Assembly: GCA_029339505.1 (NCBI GenBank)
Contig: JAQISU010000026.1
Span: 2,509,501-2,573,500, forward strand
DNA length: 64,000 nt
Origin: Unio delphinus
Lineage: Eukaryota; Mollusca; Bivalvia; Unionida; Unionidae
Direction: 5' to 3'
Shown: one piece after another, positions 30,223 to 42,960 of the stretch
Layout of the letters: every line of letters starts with the position of its first letter
Numbering within the stretch: the stretch's first letter is position 1
Notes under the pieces: generated by a model
What the model saw: the letters and a program-made list of their open reading frames with translations, nothing else
The model's database searches: none
What the model was told of the DNA's origin: nothing
Translations under genes and position numbers: made by a program

Positions 30223-30672
30223 ATTATGAGGTATTTCACATATGAGGTATTGTCATAATTATTAATGGGATATCACATGCATGGTATTGTCATAATAGGA
30301 TATCACATGCATGGTATTGTCATAATGGGATGTCACATACATGATATTGACATAATGGGATTCTACATGCATGGTATTGTCATAATGGGATATCACTTAT
30401 GCATGTTACTGCCATAATGGAATATCACATGCATGATAGACTCATAATGGGATTCTACATGCATGGTATTGTCATAATGGGATGTCACATGCATGATATT
30501 GACATAATGGGATTCTACATGCATGGTATTGTCATAATGGAATATCACATACATGATATTGACATAATGGGATTCCACATGCATGGTATTGTCATAATGG
30601 GATATCACTTATGCATGTTACTGCCATAATGGAATATCACATGCATGATAGACTCATAATGGGATATCCTGT
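30223..30672. repeat. 30-bp minisatellite
   Basis: About 15 units of CATAATGGGATATCACATGC plus ATGGTATTGT. The period is a multiple of three, so both strands give spurious repeat ORFs (30393-30629). Confidence 0.9.
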
Positions 30673-31155
30673 GCAAGAAACACAAGGCTAGTCTATTTAA
30701 TGTCAAAAACCATTTGCCAGGTTCAGATTAGCCAAGAATTAAAATTAACAAAGTATTTAAGACCTATATGGAATGAATTTAAAGGGATCCAAAACCATAT
30801 ATACATTATCTGATGGGCCATACTATAACAAAGAAATTTAGAACCAGGTTGCTTGGTAGTTTTTTTGGTTGCTTGCACTTTGAATACATTACTGGCTAAA
30901 AACATGCTGAGAAAATGAGAGTTGTCTTTCCCACTGACACATAAGAAGGCAGCCATCACTGGGTGATACGGGTGGGTATCTAAGTCAGAACCTATAGATT
31001 ACAAGCCAAATACTCTAGCAAAAATGAGCTATCATGGTTTCCCTTCAGAGTTTGGAACCACTTTATACAGAATTGGATATGTTGCCTGATATTATGATGG
31101 ATATATAAACATCTGGCCTATTAATGTACATGAACTTCACTTTTTATTATCTAAA

Positions 31156-31655
31156 ATATCTGTATGCATTCAAGATATCAATCCAGTTTTGGATTAGGTA
31201 TACCAAAATATCCATTCAGTTTTGAATCATATATACCAAGATATCAATCCAGTTTTGGATTGGGTATACCCAGATATCAATCCAGTTTTGGATTGGGTAT
31301 ACCAAGATATTCATCCCATTTTGGATTAGGTATACCAAGAAATCTGTCCAGTTTTGGATTAGGTAAACAAAGATATCAGTCCAGTTTTGGATTAGGTAAA
31401 CCAAATATTCATCCAGTTTTGGATTAGGTATACAATGTACAAAGATATCCATCCAGTTTTGGATTAGGTAAACAAAAATATCCATCCAGTTTTGGATTAG
31501 GTTAACCAAATATTCATCCAGTTATGGATTAGGTATACAAAGATATCCATTCAGTTTTGGATTAGGAATACAAAGATATCCATCCAATTTTGGATTAAGT
31601 ATACCAAAATATTCATCCAGTTTTGGATTAAGTATACCAAGACAAGATATCCATT
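31156..31655. repeat. Minisatellite of about 30-31 bp
   Basis: About 16 units of ATATCAATCCAGTTTTGGAT plus TAGGTATACCA. Open frames across it (31164-31509) are repeat artefacts. Confidence 0.9.
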
Positions 31656-34485
31656 CTGTTGTGGATCAGATCTATATTGCATCTATCAATTTGGTAAGGT
31701 ACGAGGAGCTTAAATGACCACCCTATCTACACCAGTCTCTTCAAATCACATAACCATTTAGAAGTCACATCATCAACATTAATTGCTGATAAAGAATAAT
31801 ATTGCCAAACAAACTCCTAAGACATTTATACTCTGGGTACGGTAAATTTCTAACAATCAGGGTCTATCTTGTCTCTAGCTGAACTTGAATTAAAGCATGT
31901 ATATACGGTAATAGCTAGTATGAGTAAGATACAAAGATATTCTCAAATGATCTGTCAGACTCTCCCCTATTTCAAAAACACACACACACTCAACACACAT
32001 ATATTCAACAATGCAAATATATATCATACAAATTGTGCAACATTCTGATATAGGTAATAAATCTGAAGTAAAAAAATTACAAAATGAGATTACTTAAACA
32101 CACATATATAAATATTAAATAACACAAAGTAACATGCATTTATAAGCAAGAATATGCGGCAGATATGCTCCTATATAATTTCTAAAAATTGCTTGTCATG
32201 GAAAGAGAACATTATTAAGCCTCTGAAATTTCCATTTCTCTTTCTCCAAGCAATTTATTCTCACACAAACAAAACATATATCCAGTTGTAGATCACCACC
32301 TATCTGGAAAAATATTATCCTTTTGGTATCATATACACTGGCTTAGGTTCCAACTGCAAATAACAAAGACCACGATCCACCATCACACAATGCACCAGTA
32401 TATCCAAGTCTATATTGTTGTTCTACTGATTATTCCTGACAAACTGTATAGACCCAGATCTATTGAAACATTATGCAATGGCAGATCTGGGTTGGTGCAA
32501 TTAGCAGTTAGACCTTAGATGCAACCTAAAATGTATAACTTTCAACCACTGGCATGGTATAGAAATAATTTGTATGAATCATACAGAGATTTTGTGATAA
32601 ATTTTACAAGAAGTAAAAGTAAATACTGACGACAACTAAATTTTATCATTTACCTACTCTGCAAAGATATAAAAAGGATATAAGTTTAACACTTGGTTAG
32701 AAAAGCTTCACACTTAGGTAGAAAAAAGAAAGTTTATTAAGCGCGAAACAACTAGACAAGTAAACTGTCAACAAAGTCAAACAATCAACTATGATAATCT
32801 GTAATTATATATAAAACTCGGTCCCAGCAGTGTTCTTTTTTTTAAAAAAATTATGAATATAAATCACCCTTTGCTATGAAAAACTAATAAATTCATATCC
32901 AATGTTTTCACAAATCTCAAGACAAGACTGCACCTGCTGTATACATTTCTACTGTCTTAGCTAATACTTAATTAATCTTGATCTAAAATATTGAAATGCT
33001 CATTAAATTCAACCTTTTGTCAATATGCAAACAAAACATTTATGTTTAATTTCTTGCTTCACAATATACTATGACCCCGTACAAAATGCTGGATTACCAC
33101 ACCCATTAATGAATGAAAAACTGCAAGTAAATCAATGAACCTCTGGAGATAAATGGATAAAGAGATAGAGTAAATCCACATACATCACATGAAAATTGCT
33201 GCCTCTCAATTTGTTAAATAATTATGTCAACAAAAAGAACAAATTGAGTTTTGTCTGCCATGGGAGCCATAAAGTCTTCAATCCTAAAAGGGAGGATATA
33301 GTATACTGACACAAGTAACAAGCATAATGGGGTTATGTTAAACATGAATCCACAAAATATTGCTTATTAAATAATGTGAAACTTTATTATAATTGATTCT
33401 TGCCAACCAAGAATATAAAACAAGCGAAATAAACTAATTAGCAATGATGGAAGAAGCCGATGGGGTTCAAATTGACTCTTGTCTGAGACAACTAATTTAA
33501 TGGGGTTTAAAATCAGCACTTTAGTTAATTAATGTAATGGGGTTCAAACCCAATACCTGTCTGAGAAAGCAATTGCATCACCCAATTAGTAAATAGGTAT
33601 GGTACTGCCAATTTAGATTGTAAAACTTGCAAACATTATTCAAGGCTAGAAACAAATCTAAATATCTGCTAATTTCCTGAAATGAAGTTTTTAAAAATAA
33701 AATTGCCCCAAAATTAAATTTTGTTTTCATATTTTACTTATAAAGGGACTATCCTAAATAATGACTGTTTTCAAACCCTCCACTCCCAAGTTTGATAAAT
33801 TTCAAGACAGCATGAATGTGATATTTAATATTGTACAGGCACTTTGTACACAGATGTCTACTGAATTATTTTTAAATGACTGTTGAGGATGGTATGGTAT
33901 ACTGGAAATTACAGAATATGTGCTCAGTTCAGCTACATCAAACTGAACACAGACTTGCTTGACAAAGAAATTCTGACACACTGTATCTATCATGGACAAA
34001 CATTATGGAGTAAGAATGTGTCTAAACACTAAAACATTTACTAATTTACTAAAAAGCCTGTTGCTGTCATTTTGTATCATGTTCTGAGTCAGAGAACTAT
34101 TATATGTACAGAAAGTGAATTACTGCAAGCAGTGTAATACTTTAAAACTACAGAGGAACAAATAAATATAGACTGTCTGAAACAAAATTACTCATCTTTT
34201 CTTTCCAAGTTTTTTTTATTTTGTTGGATTATTTTTTGAGGTGCTAGATAGATACTGAATAGGACAAAGCCTATTAAAAAATATTGAATAGAAATGAGGC
34301 CACGTGTATAAAAAAAGATAAGTTAATAAGAAATAATAATAAGAAGCATATAAAGAAACATACGTTACAAGTTACATGACCCCATAAGCAGCAGTGTCTG
34401 AGAAAACGAGCTAAATGAAAAGGCTAACCAGAATTACCTGACCATGAAATATAAGGCACAATGATGTAACAGGTATTGTTATTGC
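31656..34485. other. Anonymous non-coding DNA
   Basis: AT-rich, with a short (AC)n run at about 31978-31990. No supported gene. Confidence 0.5.
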
Positions 34486-34580
34486 TGTTGTTGTTGTAGG
34501 GTTTAATGCCATTTTTCAGCACAAGAAAGGCTATACATGGCGGCCAGTATAAATGGTGGAAGAACTCGGAGAAAAATCTG
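34486..34580 (-). mobile_element. 3' fragment of SINE family A
   Basis: The reverse complement of the SINE tail and body (GGCTATACATGGCGGCC, GGTGGAAGAACTCGGAGAA) is present; the tRNA-like head is missing. Confidence 0.7.
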
Positions 34581-34799
34581 TAAGAGGAATAGGATTTATT
34601 TACAAAACTGTTTAATTCTTCTGTCCTATTATGGCAAGAAGCTTCGAAAATTAAATTTCCTCCAATCAGACCATGCACACATTGTCACATACAGTAGAAC
34701 CATGAAAACCAAAATTGTAGTATCCACCGATTTTTTTCTTTCGAGTTTGTTTGGCTTCTTTTTTTGTAAGAAAAGCATGTTATGCACCAGAACTGGCAA

Positions 34800-35145
34800 T
34801 ATGGCATGAAAAACAATTTATACACAAGGACTGACAGTGTGGTGTGAAAACCATGCTATACACAATACATGAGGACTAAAAGTGATGTGAAAGGCAAGCT
34901 ATACACCAAGACTGACAATGTGATGTGAAAGGCAAGTTATACACCAAGACTGACAATGTGATGTGAAAGGCAAGTTATACACCTAGACTGACAATGTGAT
35001 GTGAAAGGCAAGTTATACACCTAGACTGACAATGTGATGTGAAAGGCAAGTTATACACCTAGACTGACAATGTGATGTGAAAGGCAAGCTATACACCAAG
35101 ACTGACAATGTGATGTGAATGGCAAGCTATACTCCAGGGGTCACA
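34800..35145. repeat. Minisatellite of about 41 bp
   Basis: Units of GTGAAAGGCAAGTTATACAC plus CTAGACTGACAATGTGAT, about six good copies at 34880-35120 with weaker units on each side. Confidence 0.88.
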
Positions 35146-35559
35146 TGAAAGTGCATGGGGCTTGTTTTACATGTGTGCTACAATGACCAAAACTGCTGAC
35201 ATGTCAACATACTTGTTTTAGTGGGTATGTAGGACAGATGATTGAGAATACGTATAATTTATGGTTTTCCATCAAAATGGTAGGTAAATTAATCATTAAA
35301 TTTGGGCAAGACATTTTTTCAGACCACCACATTGTCTACTTGACTTCTGAACACTAAATCTTGAAGCTAACTGCATTTATTTGACTCTGGACTTAATTCT
35401 GCCTGGGGCTTCAAGCTTTCAAAATGGTTTCTTTTCACAAATATATTAAAAACATTTAGTCATGCCACAATTGTGTTATATTTGAATTCATGCTATAACA
35501 AAGCATGCTCTAGTGTGGTTACATTGTCTTCCTCTCTCTACCCTCTGTGTGTGTGAAAG

Positions 35560-35606
<47 letters not shown>

Positions 35607-36230
35607 CTAGACCCAGACATTTCCTTGACTAAATTCAAATTTTCTCTGACCACATGTTTCATGTCTAAACGAGGGAATTATTCATATTTCTGTAATGATT
35701 AGTCAATGCTTCATGACAAGACCACTTTAACAAACTGTAACACACTCTGAAGTCAGGAAAGAAATGTATATTGATGAGATCACTCCAATAATTAATTTAT
35801 GGGACTGGTCTCGTGAGCTAATAGTGAAGGAATCACTGTCATAAAGGTTTGCCTTAAATGACGAATGAAACCATGTCAATGTCATTCAAATATTTCATTT
35901 TGAAAGTATGAACTATGAAAAATACAGCATACTGTTGTTAATTTTATTTGAACTTATATTTTAAAAGTATTGAAAAATGAATATGAAAGTGATTTGCTTG
36001 ATACCTTATTTAAATCTGCATTTTAGACAAAATAAAAAAACACAATCAAAGTTGAATGAAACAACAGACAGTACAACTTGAGGTAAAACAATATTCAACA
36101 AATCAAATTCAATTTCATTGTAAGGATTCTTAAAGTTAAACCTATTAAATTTAGGAACTATTAATCCATAATGATGTGTCAAAAGAGAGAGTGAGTGATT
36201 AATGAAACTGTTACAGGAAGTTTTCTTTCG
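35146..36230 (-). other. Probable SIRT1 3' untranslated region and downstream DNA
   Basis: This follows the SIRT1 stop at 36231. A minus-strand AATAAA lies at 35943-35948, about 285 bases after the stop, and could end the mRNA. An (AT)n run lies at about 35561-35602. No other gene is seen. Confidence 0.4.
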
Positions 36231-36517
36231 TCAAAATGAATTTTCCTGAATGTCAAAAAATGAATGAACCCCATTTTGTTTTTTCTCGGATTGCATATCT
36301 TGAAAGGTTTGTATAAGATCTTCAGAACTTAAATCTGACAAGAATGTTTTGTCAGTCTTGTTCTCCAACATGTCCAGATAATCACCATTTTGATTGAAAT
36401 CCTGAGAATACTGATGATGGTCTTCTTCACACTTGTGTAAGTCGTCTCCATTCGAAACTGCAATTTCTGGGAAATGGGAAGTGCTGGATATGGCATTTTC
36501 ACTGCTGTCTGAAGTAT
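36231..36517 (-). CDS. SIRT1: SIRT1 last coding exon
   Basis: The acceptor (TTTCTATAG) precedes 36517. The exon completes a split codon (phase 1) and runs 95 codons to a TGA ending at 36231. It encodes an acidic, Ser/Asp/Asn-rich C-terminal tail with SDLSSEDLIQTFQDM, a short helix-like motif. The tail is poorly conserved in SIRT1 generally, so assignment rests on strand, phase and the adjoining exon rather than similarity. Confidence 0.75.
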
Positions 36518-36838
36518 CTATAGAAATACAAATTTTGAACAGAAAAGGTTTGGCTGATAACACATAAATATACTAACAAACTTTAAAATGTACATGGTGT
36601 TAAGAGAATGATAAATTTTACAGTAGCATTGCACACATTCTCAATGAATTGCTAATTCCAAAAGTCTGATAGTTTCAAATTTATATTAAGCACGCATCTT
36701 TCTATATTCTTTGGTCAATGTTTGTTATATGGTAACACTACCAGTCTCAACAGAACAAAAAGCAAGGGTGTAAGACCCAAAAACACAAAACAAAATCAGC
36801 AAAACTGTTTTACTTTACAAAAAAAGAATTTATGTGGG

Positions 36839-37143
36839 TGTGTGATTATGACTTTTAACTTAGCTAACAGTTTTTCAGTCATATCACTATGACGTCTGCA
36901 GTGTGACATTTTATAGTGATGTCTAGCACTGGGGTATCAAGCCGCAGACATGTAGCATGATGTCCCACCCAGTCACATTATCCTGACGCCAGGCCCACCA
37001 GTCCTAACACTAACCTCTTAATGCTGAGCACCTAGCAGCTGTCAGTACCATTTTTGTAAATCTTTGGTATGACTAGGTTGGGGTTCAAACCCACGACCTC
37101 CAACTTCTGAGGCGGACGACCTAATCACAAGGCCACTGGAGCA
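36839..37143 (-). mobile_element. tRNA-derived SINE, family B, in SIRT1 intron
   Basis: The body TCCCACCCAGTCACATTATC and the tRNA-like head (GGGTTCAAACCCACGACCTC) at the right end are recognisable. Confidence 0.85.
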
Positions 37144-38290
37144 AAGAAATTTTATTTCCGTTTTTATCTTTATTTGTACCTAAAAACCATATGATGATAA
37201 CTAAAGCTGTCCAAAAAAAATAAGGCAAACAGTACACGTGTCACTATATAGATGTGAAGAAAAGGGTTAGAATGCAGGGTCAGACATATTTGGTACAACA
37301 TTCAACCATAAAATAAAGTGTTACATCTCAGAGAAGGTTTTCAAAAACTTTTATACTTGTTTTAAGCTACTGATATTCTTTATTATGAAACAGCAGAATG
37401 GGGTCAACTTACTTACATATGAATGGGGAGATTTCCTACTAAGTACTGTGTAAAAAATAAAACCTTTTTGGTTCAGAAAAATATGCAACGTAAGACATCA
37501 ATGGGATCTTTTGTCATAAAAGATTCTCAAGAAATATCTAATTGATGTTGTGATTATGTAATAATGAAGACATCAAAGAACCAATCTTACTTAATATAAT
37601 GAACATTAAGATCAATATTTTGAAACAAACATGACATTCTGATATGATTAAAAGATGGAAATGACAGACTATGTATTGTGTGAAAAAAAAAGGAATGACA
37701 GATGAAAGAAACTATTGGCAGTGAAGAAATGAAAGAATACAGTATATATTTATGCAAATAATAGTCCTGATATATGAGACAGCTGAGCATGATTATTGGA
37801 GAACTTGAGGCTAAACAAACAAATATGATCCTTCTCTCAATTTTGGGGACTTACATTATTGTAATGGCAAACTTGAGCCTGCCTGATCTGAATGTGCTAT
37901 TATCCTGGGTGTCAGGCAAGTAGATTTGTAATGCCATAGACCAATGAGTATTTTTGACTGAGATGCAATAGATAATAAATGTGACATAACTGCATTCCAT
38001 TTCAAAATAAAATTAACAGTCTAAACACACATTTTCCATGCTTGTCTCAGCTCCCTTTTCTCACCTTTTTCCATGATGGTGTGAATTTCAAAGACAACTG
38101 TCAATAACTGATGACCATCATCACATATGCCTCACAGTGTAAAGTTGCTATCCAATGAGGTGTAGAAGTAGTGAAGTACTACACATGCACTCATACATTC
38201 ACAATAAGCATGGGCTATCTCCCATAATTTTCATGTTTTCTGTAATAGCACTGGAGCAATATTTGTAATAGCTTATAATATTCAACTTAC
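37144..38290 (-). other. SIRT1 intron sequence
   Basis: Intron between the 38291-38512 exon and the last exon. No gene or further element is seen outside the SINE. Confidence 0.6.
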
Positions 38291-38512
38291 TCTGTACATG
38301 TTGGACATCACCACTGACAAATGATGATGCTTTTGGCTCTGCAGCTTCATTTCTCTCCCGGTGAGGACAAGGTGAGGAGGAGGAGTCTGATGATGAGGAC
38401 TGGTCATCATCATCATCATCATTATCATCATCATCATCATCCTCATAGTCGGAGTAAACCTCAGCTCCATGGAAAACATACCGATTTGGTGGCAGGAAAA
38501 GGTACTGGTCAG
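38291..38512 (-). CDS. SIRT1: SIRT1 exon with conserved C-terminal motif and acidic run
   Basis: Flanked by CCACAG acceptor and GTAAGT donor. It encodes the conserved C-terminal phrase QYLFLPPNRYVFHGAEVYSD, typical of animal SIRT1, where this segment folds back onto the catalytic core and raises activity. An Asp run from GAT repeats follows, then Ser-rich sequence (SSSSDSSSSPCPHR). The 222-base length keeps phase 1 on both sides, matching neighbours. The GAT run may vary in length between individuals. Confidence 0.92.
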
Positions 38513-38954
38513 CTGTGGCAGAAACAGTAAAAGGTTATTTATCATGACTATGAGAAACTAATGCTAACCAAAACTGAGAAGGGTACAATTTTAGATGCAC
38601 ACGGCAGATGGCTGCATAAGGAAGTAAAACGAGGACAAGTAAGAGGAAGATATAGAGAATGGCCTATAGTGATAGTAATTGTATAAAAATTCTTTCTATT
38701 TTGGAAATCCTTCCTACTGAAACTTGATTGTCCATGTGGTTAAGAAAATATTGACGTTTAAATCCAATGATATTGCATGTCATACCAGTATGTTTGGTTT
38801 ACAGATTAAATAGCAAAATGGCTTGAAGTGAAGTAGATTGACCAACTCCTCATTGTATAGTCTCATAACCAGTAGATTCTAGATGATAAGAAAAATGATA
38901 CATGGCCCCAGACCCCTTCAACTTTTAACAGGAAAATAACTTTTCTTATGTTTA

Positions 38955-39836
38955 ATGTGTTGATATTGGTACATTGTGTTTGAGGAAAAAGCATATTATT
39001 CTTGGTACATAGTGTCTGATGAAAAAATGTGTTGTACTGGTTCACAGTGTCTGATGAAAAGGTGTGTTGATACTGGTACATAGTGTCTGAGGAAAAAGTG
39101 TGTTGAAACTAGTACATAGTGTCTGAGGAAAAAGTGTGTTGACACTAGTACATAGTGTCTGAGGAAAAAGTGTGTTGACACTAGTACATAGTGTCTGAGA
39201 AAAAAGTGTGTTGACACTAGTACATAGTGTCTGAGGAAAAAGTGTGTTGACACTAGTACATAGTGTCTGAGGAAAAAGTGTGTTGACACTAGTACATAGT
39301 GTCTGAGAAAAAAGTGTGTTGACACTAGTACATAGTGTCTGAGGAAAAAGTGTGTTGACACTAGTACATAGTGTCTGAGAAAAAAGTGTGTTGACACTAG
39401 TACATAGTGTCTGAGGAAAAAGTGTGTTGACACTAGTACATAGTGTCTGAGGAAAAAGTGTGTTGACACTAGTACATAGTGTCTGAGAAAAAAGTGTGTT
39501 GACACTGGTACATAGTGTCTGAGGAAAAAGTGTGTTGACACTAGTACATAGTGTCTGAGGAAAAAGTGTGTTGATACTGGTACATAGTGTCCGAGGAAAA
39601 AATGTGTTGACACTAGTACATAGTGTCTGAGGAAAAAGTGTGTTGACACTGGTACATAGTGTCTATAGTGTCTGAGGAAAAAGTGTGTTGACACTAGTAC
39701 ATAGTGTCTGAGGAAAAAGTGTGTTGACACTAGTACATAGTGTCTGAGGAAAAAGTGTGTTGATACTGGTACATAGTGTCCGAGGAAAAAGTGTGTTGAT
39801 ACTGGTACATAGTGTCTGAGGAAAAAGTGTGTTGAT
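38955..39836. repeat. 36-bp minisatellite, left part
   Basis: More than 20 units of TGTCTGAGGAAAAAGTGTGT plus TGACACTAGTACATAG. The 36-bp period keeps one frame open on the minus strand (a 244-codon ORF), a repeat artefact. The same array resumes at about 47276 after the MITE and DIRS insertions. Confidence 0.93.
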
Positions 39837-40006
39837 ACATTAAAACCAGTCTTGAAATACCACTGCTATGTGAGACCACCTGTCTTGAGAGACCACATTC
39901 TCAATGCACAAATTTATTCATTATATAGCATTATGACCTGTTAGGAGAGACCACCTGTATTGAGAGACCATACTTTTTTATCAAAAGAAATGGTCTTTCA
40001 AGACAG
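39837..40006. mobile_element. MITE split by the DIRS element (larger part)
   Basis: Sequence with AAAACCAGTCTTGAAA at the left and GGTCTTTCAAGACAG at the break; the rest (GTTCTACTGT) continues at 47263. Together the ends give inverted repeats of ACAGTARAACCTGTCTTGA. A second copy at 50212-50374 shows the uninterrupted form. Confidence 0.65.
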
Positions 40007-40213
40007 CAAATTTTGTAGTAAATTATGTTTCTCCGAGAATACTTACCCAATCACATTACTTTAGGGGATATTAGCCTGCTACCTCGCGAATCCAGCCCTA
40101 CCAAAAGACGAAAATTCGTCTTTCCTGTCTATGTCATATAGACAAAGGGCAATAACTCGTGCCCATTACCTCCCCTTGCCACCCGTTAGGTGTTGCTTCT
40201 TTAGTTTTTAAGC
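40007..40213 (-). repeat. DIRS terminal repeat (3' end)
   Basis: From CAAATTTTGTAGTAAATTAT through ACCCGTTAGGTGTTGCTTC. The segment 40060-40213 matches the reverse complement of 47070-47221 closely; the outer 53 bases are unique to this end and reappear inverted in the internal complementary region. Confidence 0.85.
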
Positions 40214-40272
40214 TGAGCGATATATAAAACACGAGGATGCTCGCATGGCGGGGTGGTTGGGAGGGTTTCTTA

Positions 40273-40366
40273 GTAATGTGATTGGGTAAGTATTCTCGGA
40301 GAAACATAATTTACTACAAAATTTGCTTTCTCCTTTGAATACGTTCCCCAATCACATTACTTTAGG
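40273..40366 (-). repeat. DIRS internal complementary region
   Basis: Bases 40273-40325 are the reverse complement of the 3' tip (40007-40059). Bases 40326-40366 are the reverse complement of the 5' tip (47222-47262, one or two mismatches). The two parts are directly joined, as needed for circularisation of DIRS replication intermediates. Confidence 0.9.
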
Positions 40367-40899
40367 AGAATAAGTAATAGGAGGAGGGAATGCGGAGCAT
40401 CCGACCTCCACACGGGTATCCTCTAGGGAATGATGGTTGGATTCCCCATGTGAATGATAACCCGGTCTCCTAATTTTCAATCAGCAACACAGCCCAGGGT
40501 CACGTGATATGTGACCCTTTTATACGGTTAAGAAGATAGATATTGAAATCTTCTTACCTACGAAAATTTATCTGGCGAATCCAGCGAAGCTAATAGGCTG
40601 TGCTGATTGTTGTACATGAGTCTGGTGGGCGTCTGGGCTGCCCAACACCGGACCTACTAGAATCAATGTTTGCCTCTGCGAGTACAAACTTGAAGATAAA
40701 ACTGTAGAAGGTTGACTCTGCATGTCAGCCAACAGCTTCTATAAGGTGACTGATTTGCGAATTCTCAGAGTACGCCGAGCGTATAACCCACTACAGCCAT
40801 GAAGCAAGGGCTTGAATGGTGATGTCTCATATCCCAGCTATCACCAGAAAAAAAAAGAGGTGCTTGTATGTGACCTGACTCACCTCTATGCATTGAAAT

Positions 40900-41264
40900 G
40901 GTGCTAGAGTGCCCAAACAGGATCTTACATGGCTGTTGATCCTGACTTATCTATAAAGAAAGCGAGCTAATGACGACTCGTTGATCGCCAATGTATGGTA
41001 ATCTATTTTGGACTACGAAGCCTGGCTGCGTCAAGAGGACCATCAAACCCTCTGATCGGAACGGAAGAGAGTTCGGGTCACTAGAAAGGACATGTAACTC
41101 GCTCACCCTGCATGCTGAAGCTAAGGCTATCAAGAAACCCAATTTGTATGATAGTAGCTTTAACTAATCGTGGGTTAAAGACTCAATACTGTCTGAATTG
41201 AGTCATGTTAAAACCCAGGACAGATTCCATTTGGAAACAGGGTGAGGGATATAAGTCGATTGAA

Positions 41265-41295
<31 letters not shown>

Positions 41296-41640
41296 GTTTA
41301 AAAGATCTGACAAATCTTTGTCATGGCTGATAGCACATGTACCAGAATGTCGGAATGTGTCTGATATCATGGAGCGGTAACATTTGAGAATAACTGGAGC
41401 CAGATGTTTCTCCTTGAAAAGCCAGAGAAAAGTTGGCCAGTTGAGGGATTGTGACACTCAGAGGAACAATGTGAATGATATGGTACCAGTCTCTGAAAAC
41501 ATGCCACTTGCCCTCGTAAACCTTCAGAGTAGAGGGCCTTCTTGCTCTCGAGATTCTCTCCGCAATCAAAGATTTAAATTGTTTGTCTTGCAGGGCTGTC
41601 TGGACAAGAGCCAAGCTTGAACAAAAAGACGGTCCGGACA
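40900..41640 (-). pseudogene. DIRS tyrosine recombinase region
   Basis: The core-binding part (ISRARRPSTLKVYEGKWHVF) continues in frame from the RNase H ORF. A T tract at about 41267-41291 then breaks the reading. FLIALASACRVSELHVLSSD, with the first catalytic Arg of tyrosine recombinases in an A.A..R.SEL context, lies at about 41075-41140. The C-terminal His-Arg-Tyr part was not clearly found. Confidence 0.65.
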
Positions 41641-42960
41641 GGGGTGGAACACCCCTGGCCGCGGTTGCTTGTGAATACTTGTGCTGACTGTAATCTTCCT
41701 GGGTAGATCTATCGCCTAGATTGAGTAGATCGGAGACCCAGTAGTTGTTCCATCTGAGAAGGGTAATCAGAAACATCTGACAATTCTGACCCCTTAACTT
41801 CTGGATTAATTCCAGTACCAAGACCGTGGGAGGGTAGGAGAATGACCACAACCCTTCCCAGGTGATTGATCGAGCATCCACGACCCAAGCTTCTGGGTCT
41901 GGAACCTGTGAGATGAAAGGTGGAGAATTTGCTATTCCACCTTGTTGCAAAAGATCAATCATCGGACGTCTCCAAAGTGTGTCGATTGGAAGAAAGTCCG
42001 ATTGATGGAGTGACCATTCTGTGTGTCTGAATTGTACATTGAGGTGGAGATTGTCGAACCAATGTAGAAACTGCCAGTTCAGATTGCACAGGTCTGGTGA
42101 TTGGTGTCCCCTTGTTTTGAGGCAAGGCACCACCACAATGTTGTCTGACATAATGAGGGCAGTTTGTAATAAGAGTTGATCCTGCCCGAAATGAAAGGCA
42201 TTGATGACAGCCGTTATTTCTGAAAGGTTGATGTGGAAAGGGCTCGCCCCTGGCACCCACGTGCCGCTGACAGTATCTAAGTCCGGCAACAGGTGGGCAC
42301 CCCAACCGTAGGTATTAGTGGCGGAACATACCGTTATCCCCTTGGGGTATCTCCAGAGTAATCCCTGTGGACAGCCTACAGGGGTTGTGCCATTGACTCA
42401 AGAATGATCGTATCTCTGGCGTGAGCATGACTGTTTTCTGGGATCGAAGGGACTTGAAAATGGCGCAATTACGCTAGCAAAGTCCTTTGTAAAGGGCGCC
42501 TAAAAGGACGGCTGAGAGGGATCAAGTCTGCTGCCGCATTGAATAATCCGAGGATCTGCAACTCTCTCGCTAAAATGTGCATCCTGTCGGAAACGGACTC
42601 TACGAGTGCAATTATCTGGATGATCGCAAACTCGAAGAAGCCTTACCAGATTCAGATCGGGAGAAACTCCACACCCAGATGGACCAAAATCCGGATTGGA
42701 CAGAGATCAGACTTTATCCAGTTCACGAGAAAGCCTATATGACGTAAAGTGATATAAGATCGTTTCTGCCTTTGAGCAGAGTAGAACTTGACAGATGTTA
42801 CTGGAGGATGTCATCCAAATATACTGCCGACGCAATAGATGAAGTCGAGCGGAACAGGGTGACGACGTAATCTATAACCTTGGTACTAGCCCAAGGGCTT
42901 AAATTTAGGCCAAAAGGTATGACATGGAACTGATAAGCCTAGTCCCGTCAAGCACAACGG
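41641..42960 (-). pseudogene. DIRS reverse transcriptase and RNase H region
   Basis: RT motifs FHVIPFGLNLSP and YLDDI are readable near 42820-42930 before shifts and stops. RNase H follows in the 322-codon ORF (41321-42289): GWGAHLLPDLD, a SEITAV helix, TALIMSDNIVVV with a catalytic Asp, and a spacer with SDFLPIDTLWRRPMIDLLQQ and PDPEAWVVDA typical of DIRS elements. Together they would copy RNA to DNA. Confidence 0.75.

Noticed and set aside
30393..30629. His/Met-rich repeat ORFs
   Set aside because: Artefacts of the 30-bp minisatellite on both strands.
31164..31509. Repeat ORFs on both strands (RYQSSFGLGIP type)
   Set aside because: Artefacts of the 30-31-bp minisatellite.
30223..35145. 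Possible CRISPR arrays
   Set aside because: Units are directly adjacent without unique spacers; these are minisatellites in eukaryotic DNA.
38996..39730. 244-codon minus-strand ORF of repeating STHFFLRHYV units
   Set aside because: It is an open frame through a 36-bp minisatellite inside a SIRT1 intron; the period is a multiple of three, so openness is expected by chance.
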